Source: Archangium violaceum (GTDB lineage Bacteria; Myxococcota; Myxococcia; Myxococcales; Myxococcaceae). From it: a DNA stretch of 64,000 nucleotides. Every line of letters starts with the position of its first letter. The stretch's first letter is position 1. Of the stretch, positions 34,238-42,948 are shown in pieces. The notes under the pieces were generated by a model. It saw nothing but the letters and a program-made list of their open reading frames with translations. It did no database searches and was not told the DNA's origin. The translations under genes and the position numbers were made by a program. Location of the stretch: contig NZ_CP069338.1 of NCBI RefSeq assembly GCF_016859125.1, forward strand, positions 6,759,501 through 6,823,500. Reading direction: 5' to 3'.

Positions 34238-34903
34238 CTCACCCGGATGGAAACAGTTCCTTCCTCCACGAGGACCGGCAAGTTGTCTATCTCGTGTGCT
34301 GTGGTTCGGATTGCGGCCCCATTTCGACTCTCTCGTCTCTTCGAATGCGGTTACTGCCCGTTGCGTCATAACATGTCAAGAACTGGAAAAACCATGGAAA
34401 TGTGATTTCCACGACATTGCTAGATTTTGTCGAGGGTGGATGGGCGGTTGATTTGACAATCAAGTCCGCTCCGTATTGCTACTTCCCACGATGGACATTT
34501 TCCGGGCACGGCATCCTGACCGCCCGGCCGGGTCCAACGGGTGTCCTCCCCGGCTCTTGGAGCGCATTCCGAACCTTCGGTGTGTCGGCGACGAAGACCG
34601 GTCCTCGAGGTTCTGCCTCCTGCTTCAGCGGTAGAGAGGATGGGGCGGGGATGTGACGGACCGGGCGGGATGAAGGAGTGCGAACGCACCACGGGGGGTT
34701 GCCCGCCTCCCCTCCAGGCCGACAACCCCCGTGGCTCCGCGCCGCTGGAGCCGGTGGGCCGCCCAGCGGCCGGCCAGGGGGCGTACTCCAGGTCGTTCAT
34801 GTCCACCGTGACGCTGCCGTCACGGGGTGGGGCGTTGCTGGGGATGTCGCCCGTCGTGGGGATAGTAGAGTGGGCCGCCCAGATGGCTCCTGGAGGCACG
34901 ACG

Positions 34904-35518
34904 GTGGATGAAAAGCGGGTCGATTCTCACGACGGCGGCATGCGACGGATCATCGAGTTCATTCTGGAGCTGGACAAGCTCAAGGGAGTGACACGCAAAA
35001 CCCGCCCGCTGGGCCTCGAGCGCTATGAGAACTCCGCGGAGCACAGTTGGCAGATCGCGCTGATGGCCACCTCGCTGGCGCACCATGCGGGGACCGCCAT
35101 TGATATCAACCGGGTGGTCGGCATGCTGTTGGTTCACGACATTGGCGAGATCGATACCGGGGACACCCTGGTGTACGCCGAGGGGGGTTGGGAGGAGCGC
35201 AAGGCGGCCGAGCTGGCGGCGGTCACGCGGATCTTCGGGATGCTGCCGGAACCGCAAGGCGCGGCTTTCCTGGCGCTATGGCGCGAGTTCGAGCAGGGAG
35301 ATACGCCGGAGGCCCGTTTCGCCCATGCCGTGGACCGGGCCATGCCGGTATTGCTGAACCTGGCCAACGAGGGTCAAAGCTGGCGCGAGAATGGCGTCAG
35401 TCATGAGCGCGTGGTTCGCCGTATCGCTCCGCCGATCAATGCGGGCTGTCCGGCCTTGTGGGACTATCTGGAAGTCCGGCTCGAAGAGGCTCGCCAGAAG
35501 GGCTGGTTCGGTGCCTGA
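34904..35518 (+). CDS. HD-domain hydrolase, YfbR/HDDC2-like 5'-nucleotidase
   Basis: 204 residues, starting at GTG 34904 (GGAGG at 34892-34896, seven bases away). The metal-binding His-Asp signature is present: ENSAEHSWQIALM (~45) and VVGMLLVHDIGEIDTGDTLV (~75-94), then GGWEERKAAELAAVTRIFGM. This layout matches HDDC2/YfbR-like deoxynucleoside 5'-monophosphatases. It would dephosphorylate nucleoside monophosphates. It is divergent from the C-nucleoside-type operon across a long leader, so a link to nucleotide handling is possible but not shown. Confidence 0.85.
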   Translation: MDEKRVDSHDGGMRRIIEFILELDKLKGVTRKTRPLGLERYENSAEHSWQIALMATSLAHHAGTAIDINRVVGMLLVHDIGEIDTGDTLVYAEGGWEERKAAELAAVTRIFGMLPEPQGAAFLALWREFEQGDTPEARFAHAVDRAMPVLLNLANEGQSWRENGVSHERVVRRIAPPINAGCPALWDYLEVRLEEARQKGWFGA

Positions 35519-35596
35519 GGACCTGGAGGACGGTGCGGTTGGGACCGTGACTCGAATAGGGAACCCGCATGACTCAACCATGACACCCAGGCGGGA

Positions 35597-35800
35597 ATGA
35601 AAGTGGTTTGCTTCCGCTCACCGGCACGTTACGTGGCTCCCACGGCGCTCCTGCTGGTGACGGACCGGGGAGTCTTCTCTCGCGACGACGGGAACCAGCG
35701 GCAATTCCAGCTGCGCATCCTGCCGAAGGCCGAAGCCGCACTGCTCCTGCGCACCGAGGAGGTGGCTCCGGGGAAACGGGCGGCGAAGGCCGGAGAATGA
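35597..35800 (+). CDS. small hypothetical protein
   Basis: 67 residues with a GGCGGGA-like stretch just before the ATG. The sequence [20 protein letters not shown] continues in a pattern alternating hydrophobic and charged residues, plausible for a small beta-rich protein, but no family is recognised. It lies between the HD hydrolase and the convergent PNPOx-like gene. It may not be a real gene. Confidence 0.3.
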   Translation: MKVVCFRSPARYVAPTALLLVTDRGVFSRDDGNQRQFQLRILPKAEAALLLRTEEVAPGKRAAKAGE

Positions 35801-35819
35801 GGGCCGCGGCCTTCTTCCG

Positions 35820-36827
35820 TCAGCCGGTCGTATCGAGCTGTGGCGCGGGCCGTGGCGCGGACCATCGGAGCGGCACGCCATTGTCGATCCACGTGCCTTC
35901 CGTGACACGGAAGCGCACGAGCCGCTCCGCCCCCAGGAAGGCCTCGACCTCGGGCCCCTCCCAGACGATCTCCGTCTCCCCCGTCAGGGAGAGGAGCCCG
36001 CCCGAGGTGAAGTCGACGAACAGCAGGCCCGCGCGCGGGTGGAGGACCAGATTGCCCAGCGTGTTGAAATGACGGTTGCCGCTGAAGTCCGGGGCCGTCA
36101 GGACGGTGCGGCCCGCCTCCTCCGTCACTCGCACGAAGCCGGGCTTGCCTCCGCGATGCGAGATGTCGACGCCTTCGACTGGCTCACCCCCGCGGGCGGC
36201 CGGGGACGCCGTCGCGATGAAGAACGTGTCCGCGTGCGCGATGAGCCCGGTACTGGTTTCCGATAGCAACGGGCCCTCCTGCCGCACCGGCCGAGGCTCG
36301 GTGACGCGCGTGGGCTCGGCCACGAAGACAGGCTCCCGGGCCTGGATGTACTTCGGGCAGTTGCCGAAGCTCTGCTCGACCCGGACGGTGAACCGGTCCT
36401 CGTCGAGCTCCACCACCGTCCCATTCATCCGGTTGCGGCGGCGGGTCTCGAGCTGGATGCCGAGAAGGCCGAGGGGCGCTCCCGGGACGAGATTCCGGCC
36501 CAGGGCATCTCCGAAGCCAGGGCGGGCGGAGACCACGAGCGTCCTGGGATCCGGCGAGCTCACGAAGCCCGGTCGTCCCACGAGGATGGATGCCCAGGGA
36601 CGTCGCTCGTCATCCAGACTGCCGACGAGCAGGAAGGGGAGCTCGCGGAACAGCTCGCGGTGTTGGTCCGGCATGAACGGGCGGATGACCCTGCGCCCCG
36701 TCTGCTCGAGGCGCTCGCGCATCCCGATCCGTTCCTGCACGGCCTGCTCACCCGCGTGGAAGGGTGACCGTTCGAGGGGCCATCCCGGTGGGGGTACACC
36801 GGGAGATCTCGGAGCATCCGGTGGCAT
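35820..36827 (-). CDS. pyridoxamine-5'-phosphate-oxidase-like flavin-binding protein
   Basis: 335 residues. After a Pro-rich start come FLLVGSLDDERRPWASILVG (~70-90), SSPDPRTLVVSARP, LGLLGIQLETRRRNRMNGTV and a second half with HADTFFIATASPAARGGEPV, FSGNRHFNTLGNLVLHPRAG and LFVDFTSGGLLSLTGE. The two halves resemble a duplicated split-barrel FMN-binding fold of the PNPOx family; G-N-x-x-F-N-T-L-G-N is the flavin phosphate loop. GGGAG lies eight bases upstream. It follows the GST gene on the same strand and both are divergent from a LysR gene. Substrate unknown; perhaps redox or detoxification. Confidence 0.8.
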   Translation of the reverse strand: MPPDAPRSPGVPPPGWPLERSPFHAGEQAVQERIGMRERLEQTGRRVIRPFMPDQHRELFRELPFLLVGSLDDERRPWASILVGRPGFVSSPDPRTLVVSARPGFGDALGRNLVPGAPLGLLGIQLETRRRNRMNGTVVELDEDRFTVRVEQSFGNCPKYIQAREPVFVAEPTRVTEPRPVRQEGPLLSETSTGLIAHADTFFIATASPAARGGEPVEGVDISHRGGKPGFVRVTEEAGRTVLTAPDFSGNRHFNTLGNLVLHPRAGLLFVDFTSGGLLSLTGETEIVWEGPEVEAFLGAERLVRFRVTEGTWIDNGVPLRWSAPRPAPQLDTTG

Positions 36828-36848
36828 GGCATGGTCTCCCGTGGTGGC

Positions 36849-37484
36849 TCAGGCCGCGAACGCGGTTCGTGTCCGCTGCATCGGCACGAAGCCGGGCAAC
36901 GCCTCGATGCGCGCGAGCCACGCCCGGATGTTGCCGTAGGGCTTGAGCGACACGCCGCCCTCTGGAGCGTGGGCGGTATACGAGTAGAGCGCCACGTCGG
37001 CGAGGGTTGGCTCCTCCCCGACGAGGAAGCTCCGGGTGGCCAGATACAGGTCGAGCACCGAGTAGAGCTGGGTGGCGATGGCCTTCGCGCGCTCGGCGTC
37101 GAGCTTCGTGCCGAACACGGCGACCAGGCGCGCCGCCGCGGGACCCGAGGCGAGCGGCCCCGCCGCGATCGAGAGCCACTGCTGCACCCGTGCCGCCGCG
37201 ACCGGCTCGCGCGGAAGCCAACGCCCCGACGGGTCATACCGCGTCGCGAGGTAGACGAGGATGGCGTTGCTGTCGGCCAGCGTCACCTCGCCGTCCTCGA
37301 GCACCGGTACCTGGCCGAACGGATTCCTGGCCAGGAATTCAGGGGACTTCTGCTCACCGCTGGCGAGGTCGACGTCGACGCGCTCGACCGGGAGCTTCAG
37401 CAGGGACAGGAACAGCTCGACGCGGTGCGAATGACCGGACAGGGCATGGCGATGAAGACGGATGGGTCGGAGGGAAGGGGTCAT
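36849..37484 (-). CDS. glutathione S-transferase
   Basis: 211 residues from ATG 37484. The thioredoxin-like N-terminal domain has RLHRHALSGHSHRVELFLSL (the active-site Ser/Tyr region), NPFGQVPVLEDGEVTLADSN (cis-Pro and glutathione-binding Ser). The helical C-terminal domain includes FLVGEEPTLADVALYSY (N-capping box) and an end segment ALPGFVP. It conjugates or binds glutathione-like thiols in the cytoplasm. The gene leads a short operon with the PNPOx-like gene and is divergent from a LysR regulator 71 bp away, the classical arrangement for LysR control. Confidence 0.92.
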   Translation of the reverse strand: MTPSLRPIRLHRHALSGHSHRVELFLSLLKLPVERVDVDLASGEQKSPEFLARNPFGQVPVLEDGEVTLADSNAILVYLATRYDPSGRWLPREPVAAARVQQWLSIAAGPLASGPAAARLVAVFGTKLDAERAKAIATQLYSVLDLYLATRSFLVGEEPTLADVALYSYTAHAPEGGVSLKPYGNIRAWLARIEALPGFVPMQRTRTAFAA

Positions 37485-37555
37485 GAACGTTGGGCCTCGC
37501 TTTCGGGTGAGAAGATGCGCGTTACCTCCCGGAAGCGGAATGAGCGTTCTTGACA

Positions 37556-38488
37556 ATGGACCATTCCACGCCGCGGAATGATCACGTGGATCGTCTCGAG
37601 ACCCTGCGCGTGTTCGTCGCGGTGGCGGAAGAAGCGGGCTTCGCGCCCGCGGCCCGGCGTCTGGCGATGTCTCCGCCCGCGGTGACCCGGGCCATCGCGG
37701 CGCTCGAGGAACGCATTGGCACCCGGCTCCTTCATCGCACGACGCGCATCGTGCGCCTGACGGAGGCGGGCACGCGGTTCCTCGCCGACTGCAAGCGCAT
37801 CCTCGGAGAGCTCGAGGAGGCCGAGGCCTCGGCGGCGGGCGCTCATACCGAGCCGCGAGGGCAGCTCCGGGTGACGGCCTCCATGATGTTCGGGCGGATG
37901 TTCGTCGCGCCCATCCTTCTCGACTTCCTGGCCCGGCATCCGCACGTCATGGCGCGAATGCTGCTCGTGGATCGCGTCGTCGACCTCGTGGAAGAGGGGC
38001 TCGATGTCGCCATCCGGATCGCCCACCTGGGGGACTCGTCGTTGAGCGCGGTGCGGGTGGGCTCGGTGCGGCGGGTCGTCTGTGCGTCGCCCCGGTATCT
38101 GGCCGAGCACGGGATTCCCCGGACCCCGGCCGAGCTCTCGCGCTTCGAGGTCTACATGTTCTCGTCCAGCACCGCCGAGCCGGCCTGGTCGTTCGCGTCG
38201 GGAGCCAGGGGGCAGACGGTCAGTCCTCCCACGAAGCTGATCGTCAACACCTCGGAGGTCGCCATCGCCGCGGCGGTGGCCGGGCGGGGGTTGACGCGGG
38301 TGCTCTCCTATCAAATCGCCCCGGAGCTGCGCGCGGGGCAGCTCCAGATTCTGCTCGAGGACTTCGAACCTCCGCCGATTCCCATCCACGTCGTGTACCC
38401 CGAGGGACGGCGTGCCAATGCGCGGGTGCGCGCCTTCGTCGACTTCGCGGTCGACCGGCTCCGGGCCGACAAGTCGCTGAACCCCTGA
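37556..38488 (+). CDS. LysR-family transcriptional regulator
   Basis: 310 residues from ATG 37556. The N-terminal winged helix has LETLRVFVAVAEEAGFAPAA, RRLAMSPPAVTRAIAALEER and GTRLLHRTTR. The periplasmic-binding-like effector domain begins RGQLRVTASMMFGRMFVAPI. An in-frame GTG at 37586 (V-D-R-L-E-T-L-R) would match the usual family start better and would place the inverted repeat at 37562-37580 in front of the gene instead of inside it. It is divergent from the GST/PNPOx genes and probably controls them. Confidence 0.9.
   Translation: MDHSTPRNDHVDRLETLRVFVAVAEEAGFAPAARRLAMSPPAVTRAIAALEERIGTRLLHRTTRIVRLTEAGTRFLADCKRILGELEEAEASAAGAHTEPRGQLRVTASMMFGRMFVAPILLDFLARHPHVMARMLLVDRVVDLVEEGLDVAIRIAHLGDSSLSAVRVGSVRRVVCASPRYLAEHGIPRTPAELSRFEVYMFSSSTAEPAWSFASGARGQTVSPPTKLIVNTSEVAIAAAVAGRGLTRVLSYQIAPELRAGQLQILLEDFEPPPIPIHVVYPEGRRANARVRAFVDFAVDRLRADKSLNP
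37562..37580. promoter_or_regulatory. LysR-type T-N11-A inverted repeat
   Basis: CATTCC and GGAATG flank ACGCCGC, giving a perfect dyad with a T-N11-A core, as in LysR binding sites. It lies between the GST start (37484) and the probable GTG start of the LysR gene (37586). Confidence 0.5.
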
Positions 38489-38647
38489 GGGACAGCGCTC
38501 CCATCAAGGAGGGAAAGGCTCGGAAGTTCGAGGGCTTACGGGAGTGTCCGCGAAAATCTCCGGCACCGTGTGCGCCACCTGGCTTCGGCGCGTGTCTCCG
38601 GATTGAGCTTCGCATGTCGCGAGCTCTGCCCCCTGGAGCTCTCACCC

Positions 38648-39865
38648 ATGAGTCCCATCATGCGGCCTGTCGAACGCGGCACCACGTTTCGTCCCAAGAA
38701 GCCCGAGCCCAAACCCAGCCGTCCAGCAGCGGACCTGGCGCGCAGGGACCCGCCCAAGGCCGAGGCCAGGAAGCCAGAGGCCAGGAAGCCCGAGGCCAAG
38801 AATGACACCCTGGACGGGATGGCCGACATCAACGAGCAGGTCGGCCGCTGGGGCAATACGGTGAAACTCCCGGCGGACGTCGCCATGATGTTCAACGCCC
38901 GGGACGTGCGTGGGGCAAGGAAGTCCTTCGGCCCGCTGGAGTTCGGCGGATCGGACCCCAAGATGCAAACCGTCACGGCGCGAAACACCCCCGCCACGCG
39001 GGGGATGGCGGGTGGCGCGGGCGTCCTGGGCGCTGCCCAGTTGCCGTTCGCGGTGGCCTCGGCCGCCAAGGACTGGCGCGATGTCGTGCGGGGCAAGGGG
39101 GACGTCTCCACGGCGATCGCGTCCACCACGAGCGCCGCCTCCGTGGCCATGAATGGCGCCAAGGGCTTCGGGGACCTCCGTGCGTTGCGCGCCGAGGCCT
39201 TCAACGTGCGGACCGCCGCCAGGGCCGCCATCGACGAGCGCGCGGCTCGCGCCGGTTTTGGTCCCGCCGCGGCCCGGCTCCGTTCTCAGGCGGCCAGGCT
39301 GGCGGATGACATGACGAAGCAGGCCATCGCTCCCTGGAACCGGCCCACGGGCACGGATCTGGGTTCCAAGACCCGGGATCTCCTCTCCCGCGTGCGCAAG
39401 CCGCAGGGCAGGGGGGACATCCGCACCATGGAGCGGCTCGCGGAGCGGAATCTCGGGAGCAATGCCCCCGACTCGCGGAAGCTGGCCAAATCGGTGGCCA
39501 AGGACGTTCAGAATACGACCCAGGCCGTCCTCAAGGGCCGTGGGCCCGCGGGCCTGGCGATGCGCACGGGAGGCCGCTTCGTTCCGGGCTTGAACGCCGG
39601 GATCGCCGCGGCGGACGTGGCGACGGCCGGCGCCACACTGTTCAGCGATGCCTCCGGGTTGAAGAAGACGACCGCCGCCATCACCGCCGCGGGCTCGGTC
39701 CTCGCCGCCACGAACATCCCGGGCCTGAGCCAGGGCGGCGCCGTCATCTCCACCCTCTCCAGCCTCGCGGGCTCCGACATGGGTGAGAAGGCCCTCGAGA
39801 AGGTGGGCTCGGGCCTGAAGTCCGGTGCGAAGAAGGTGGGGGGCTGGTTGAACCCCTTCGATTGA
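38648..39865 (+). CDS. Ala-rich protein with hydrophobic C-terminal segments, possible secreted effector
   Basis: 405 residues from ATG 38648. The first ~55 residues are Pro/Lys/Arg-rich with a repeated EARKPEARKPEAK element and look disordered. The rest is Ala/Gly-rich and helical, with hydrophobic segments at ~115-140 (MAGGAGVLGAAQLPFAVASA) and ~300-375 (LNAGIAAADVATAGATLF; TTAAITAAGSVLAATNIPGL), ending in a basic GSGLKSGAKKVGGWLNPFD. No signal peptide and no known family. The next gene, 41 bp away, encodes a trigger-factor-like chaperone, so this may be an aggregation-prone client such as a membrane-inserting effector. That is inference. Confidence 0.55.
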   Translation: MSPIMRPVERGTTFRPKKPEPKPSRPAADLARRDPPKAEARKPEARKPEAKNDTLDGMADINEQVGRWGNTVKLPADVAMMFNARDVRGARKSFGPLEFGGSDPKMQTVTARNTPATRGMAGGAGVLGAAQLPFAVASAAKDWRDVVRGKGDVSTAIASTTSAASVAMNGAKGFGDLRALRAEAFNVRTAARAAIDERAARAGFGPAAARLRSQAARLADDMTKQAIAPWNRPTGTDLGSKTRDLLSRVRKPQGRGDIRTMERLAERNLGSNAPDSRKLAKSVAKDVQNTTQAVLKGRGPAGLAMRTGGRFVPGLNAGIAAADVATAGATLFSDASGLKKTTAAITAAGSVLAATNIPGLSQGGAVISTLSSLAGSDMGEKALEKVGSGLKSGAKKVGGWLNPFD

Positions 39866-39906
39866 GGGGGTCCCTCCCAGACGACGTGAAACCAGGAAGG
39901 TGGAGC

Positions 39907-41064
39907 ATGCCAACGATGCCGGAAGACGATCGCGGAGACACGGGCCGGTCCCTGGGGGAGCTGCAGGGGCGGATGTTGCTGAAGCGTGCGCCAGGAATGA
40001 GGGCCCTCGAGGGACCCGCCGCCGTGACGCTCCCCGACGTCCCGGCGCCTTCCCTGGAAGGACTCCGCGTGGCGGCGATTCCTCCCGCGCCGGTGACCAG
40101 GGAGGATCTCCTGGAGCGCCTGGAGGCCCTCTTTCACGAGCGCGCCCCTCGTCGGGAGCGCGCGCCGGATGAAAGGGTCGCGCTGGGGGATGAAGTCCTG
40201 CTGGACGTCATCGGCTACGCCCACGGCGCGCTCATTCCCTTCTCCGTGCGCGTCGACTGGCGGGTGCTGGTCGCGGAGGATCCGCTCCTGCCGGGTTTCT
40301 TCGAGGGCCTGGTGGGCGCTCGGGTGGGCCTGTCCATGGCCGTGGAGCTTCAGCTTCCGGACACGTATGGCGTGGCGGCTCTGCGGGGTGCGACCGCGCG
40401 ATTCCTCGTCGATGTGAAGGCCGCGTACGAGTTGCAGCCCCTGGACTTCGAGTCACCCGAGCTGCTGCCCCGGCTCGGGTTGGGGGCCACGCTCGAGGAA
40501 GCCATGCGGCACATCGCCGAGGCGCTCGCCGATGAGCGTGAGGAGGAGGCATGGCTCGCGCTCCAGGAACGCGTGCTCGATGCCCTGGTCGAGCGGACGG
40601 AGGTCGACATACCGGAGCGCCTGGTGGACGAGGAGATCCGCCTGCGGTGGTTGGAGCTGGAGCAGCCCGTGCTCGCGAGCAAGAACTTCACCCTGGAGGA
40701 AATGGAGGAGGCGTGGCGGGGCTGGAGCCAGGATCCGCTGACACGGCGCGACGCCGAGTTGCGGCTGCGCGTGGCGGTGGCGCTGCGTGCCATCTGCGTC
40801 AGGGATGGCCTCCAGCCGGATGCAGAGGATGTGGAGAAGCTGGGGGCCCTCCTCGCCGAGGCCGCTGGGCTCCCCCCGGAAGGCGTGGAGCCGTTGTTGC
40901 GGTCCACGCCGGGTCTGGCCGAGCGCTTCACCCACCTGCTCCTGCACACCAGGGCGCTGGAGCATGTGATGTCACGGGTGGAGCTCACGGGCCTCGATTC
41001 TCTTCCTCAGCAGCCGGTGTTGGCGCCGGGGCTCACGCCGAGCATGCTCGTGAACTTCAGGTAG
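39907..41064 (+). CDS. trigger-factor-like chaperone without the ribosome-binding domain
   Basis: 385 residues from ATG 39907 (GGTGGAG upstream). Residues ~80-180 look like the trigger-factor PPIase (FKBP-like) domain: VALGDEVLLDVIGYAHGALI, LLPGFFEGLVGARVGLSMAV and a VDVKAAYELQPLDF end. Residues ~185-370 match the helical C-terminal chaperone arms: ALVERTEVDIPERLVDEEIR and RDAELRLRVAVALRAICVRD. The N-terminal ribosome-docking domain with its G-F-R-x-G-K signature is absent and replaced by ~75 Pro-rich residues. It probably serves the adjacent protein instead of nascent chains in general. Its end overlaps the convergent chitinase gene by 58 bp. Confidence 0.75.
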   Translation: MPTMPEDDRGDTGRSLGELQGRMLLKRAPGMRALEGPAAVTLPDVPAPSLEGLRVAAIPPAPVTREDLLERLEALFHERAPRRERAPDERVALGDEVLLDVIGYAHGALIPFSVRVDWRVLVAEDPLLPGFFEGLVGARVGLSMAVELQLPDTYGVAALRGATARFLVDVKAAYELQPLDFESPELLPRLGLGATLEEAMRHIAEALADEREEEAWLALQERVLDALVERTEVDIPERLVDEEIRLRWLELEQPVLASKNFTLEEMEEAWRGWSQDPLTRRDAELRLRVAVALRAICVRDGLQPDAEDVEKLGALLAEAAGLPPEGVEPLLRSTPGLAERFTHLLLHTRALEHVMSRVELTGLDSLPQQPVLAPGLTPSMLVNFR

Positions 41065-41939
41065 TTGTTCACGCGGCTCTGCACCTGGGCGGGGTTGCGG
41101 CCGTTGCATTCCAGGGCCCCGTTGATGGTGCGGATGGTCTCACCGAAGCCGGCTCCGCTGACGATGGCGTCGTGTCCCGTCCTGGAGCCCGCGCCCGTCT
41201 GCGTCATCCAGAACCAGAGGGCGCTTCGCCAGGCAGCGACCGCATCCCGCGAGAGCAGGTCCGGGTCGTTCATGAGATCCAACCCGAGCGCGTTGCCAGC
41301 GGCGCAGTAGTTGCCGTTCCACGAGAGCTGGAGAGGACCCCGTCCGTAGTACCACTTGCCCGGCGCACAGCCGCAGCCCGGGGGGCCCCAGCTGGTGTCG
41401 CACATGACGCTCTTGTTGATCTCCTCGACGTACACGAGGTGGCCGGTCTCGTGCGCGACGTTGGCGAGGAAGGCCGCCACCTCGCGCTTGCGGGTGTCGA
41501 TGTCGCCCGTGGTGGCGAACGTGGGGAAGGTCGACGCCGCGGCGAAAAATGACTCGAACGAGTAGAACAGGTTCCGGTCGGGGAACATGTTGTAGAACAT
41601 GCCCGGGCTGAGGACCCCGCCCACCCCCGGGCTGGCGCCACCGCCACCGCCGCCTCCGTTACCATTGCCTCCGCCATCGCAGTTACCGCCCGTCGACCAC
41701 AGCGACGGCGCAGCGACGGGATCCCAGCCGCAACCCGCGCAAGGGGTATGCGTGACGAGGGCCGTATAGGTCGCGCCACCGTAGGTGACGACATCTCCCG
41801 CGCTGTAAGCCGTTCCTTCCGCCCAGGCGCCTCGACACGCCGCCTCCGCCGCCTGCGGAACAAGTACCATCGTCATGGAAGAGAACAGCATCGCCGCGAG
41901 CAAGAACTTCTTCGAGATGTCACAAAATCCCTGACGCAT
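41007..41939 (-). CDS. secreted GH19 chitinase with chitin-binding domain
   Basis: 310 residues from ATG 41939; an upstream ATG at 41960 is also possible. Signal peptide (FLLAAMLFSSMTMVLVPQAAEA) is followed by a CBM5/12-type module (WAEGTAYSAGDVVTYGGATY...LWSTGGNC), a Gly-rich linker and a GH19 domain. The first catalytic Glu is in FLANVAHETGH (~160), the second in VEEINKS, and WYYGRGPLQLSWNGNY is the family substrate-binding block. It hydrolyses chitin by inversion outside the cell, fitting a predatory or scavenging life. The inverted repeat upstream may control it. Confidence 0.92.
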   Translation of the reverse strand: MRQGFCDISKKFLLAAMLFSSMTMVLVPQAAEAACRGAWAEGTAYSAGDVVTYGGATYTALVTHTPCAGCGWDPVAAPSLWSTGGNCDGGGNGNGGGGGGGASPGVGGVLSPGMFYNMFPDRNLFYSFESFFAAASTFPTFATTGDIDTRKREVAAFLANVAHETGHLVYVEEINKSVMCDTSWGPPGCGCAPGKWYYGRGPLQLSWNGNYCAAGNALGLDLMNDPDLLSRDAVAAWRSALWFWMTQTGAGSRTGHDAIVSGAGFGETIRTINGALECNGRNPAQVQSRVNNYLKFTSMLGVSPGANTGC

Positions 41940-41972
41940 ATCCAGATTTTCCTCTGTCATTGAGGTTTGGGA

Positions 41973-41989
41973 CGCCGTCTGGGACGGCG
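41973..41989. promoter_or_regulatory. inverted repeat upstream of the chitinase gene
   Basis: CGCCGTC and GACGGCG pair exactly around TGG, 34 bp upstream of the chosen chitinase start and just outside the alternative start. A candidate operator or 5'-leader hairpin. Confidence 0.4.
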
Positions 41990-42225
41990 GGTGGACGGTT
42001 GGCCTGCCCTACGCGGCCTATTGAGTGGCTCCTTTATTTTTTCGGGTTTTATGGCGCTTTCGAGCCGTATCCCTGGCGATATCGTTGCTCATCTCCGACT
42101 GGCACAGGAGCTCCACCTTTTCCAGCTCGCCAACAGCGCCTTGCGGCCCCTCACAGCCCCCCTTCTCAGCCAGTGAAGGTCGCGAGCCTGGGGAGGACCT
42201 CTCCGCTGCGGCCCTGGACGAAGTG

Positions 42226-42906
42226 ATGGAACTCCCCGCCATGGGAAATCGTGAGGACCTGCTCGCTGGAGCCAAGCGCTGCCTGTACGAGAAGGGGTAC
42301 GCGCGGACGACTGCACGCGACATCGCCGCCGAGGCGGGGACGAGCCTGGCGGCGATCGGCTACCACTTCAAATCCACCGAGGCGCTGCTGAATGCGGCCA
42401 TCCTCCAGGCGATTGAGGAGTTGGGGGAGGAGATGCATCGCGCGCTGGCCGCCGAGGTCCCTCCCGAGGCCACGACTCTGGAGCGGTTCGAGGCCAACTG
42501 GAGGCGGGTGCTCGAGTTGTTCCCCAAATACCGGAGGATGTTGTCCGCGAGTGTCGAGGCCTACGCGACCGCCGAGCACGTGCCGGAGGTCCGCCAGCAG
42601 CTCGCCTCCGGTCTGGAGGAGGGGCGCATCGGGCTGGCCCGGTTGTTCCAGAACCTCGATGCCACCGCCGACGGGACGGCGTGGGCGGTCGGCTCGTTCT
42701 ACCAGGCGCTCATGAGCGGCCTGCTGATTCAGTGGCTGATCGATCCGGAGCACGCTCCATCGAGCAAGGACCTGGCCGATGCGCTACGGACCATCGTGGC
42801 GAACGTCGGACCGGCCGACGTGAAGGACAAGGCCCCAAAGAGCACGAGCAAGAAGGAGAGGGTCTCGAAAGGCAAGGCCCCTCCGGGTGGCGGCAAGCGG
42901 GGCTGA
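42226..42906 (+). CDS. TetR-family transcriptional regulator
   Basis: 226 residues from ATG 42226; ATG 42241 is an alternative, and neither has a clear ribosome site. The DNA-binding part is NREDLLAGAKRCLYEKGYAR followed by TARDIAAEAGTSLAAIGYHF, the TetR helix-turn-helix. The remaining ~150 residues are the helical ligand-binding and dimerisation domain, and the end is Lys/Ser/Gly-rich and likely disordered. It precedes a VOC-family gene by 134 bp. The interval contains a long dyad with the core AACGGTACCGTT, a good candidate for its operator. Confidence 0.88.
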   Translation: MELPAMGNREDLLAGAKRCLYEKGYARTTARDIAAEAGTSLAAIGYHFKSTEALLNAAILQAIEELGEEMHRALAAEVPPEATTLERFEANWRRVLELFPKYRRMLSASVEAYATAEHVPEVRQQLASGLEEGRIGLARLFQNLDATADGTAWAVGSFYQALMSGLLIQWLIDPEHAPSSKDLADALRTIVANVGPADVKDKAPKSTSKKERVSKGKAPPGGGKRG

Positions 42907-42948
42907 GCGTGCGGGCGTGCCGCGCGCCAGGCGGCGCTGCCCTGCCGG

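Larger units (their letters stand above)
33855..34903. other. long A+T-richer intergenic leader of the NRPS operon
   Basis: About 1050 bp with no convincing gene. Its base composition is visibly less G+C-rich than the flanks, especially 33960-34130 and 34230-34510. It holds inverted repeats at 34016-34032, 34084-34093 (GAATGCATTC), 34172-34237 and 34448-34463 (TTGATT-TGAC-AATCAA). It must contain the divergent promoters of the NRPS operon and the HD-domain gene. Confidence 0.5.

Noticed and set aside
35597-35800. Treating the 67-residue reading frame as a confident gene
   Set aside because: No family, weak ribosome site; kept only as a low-confidence entry.
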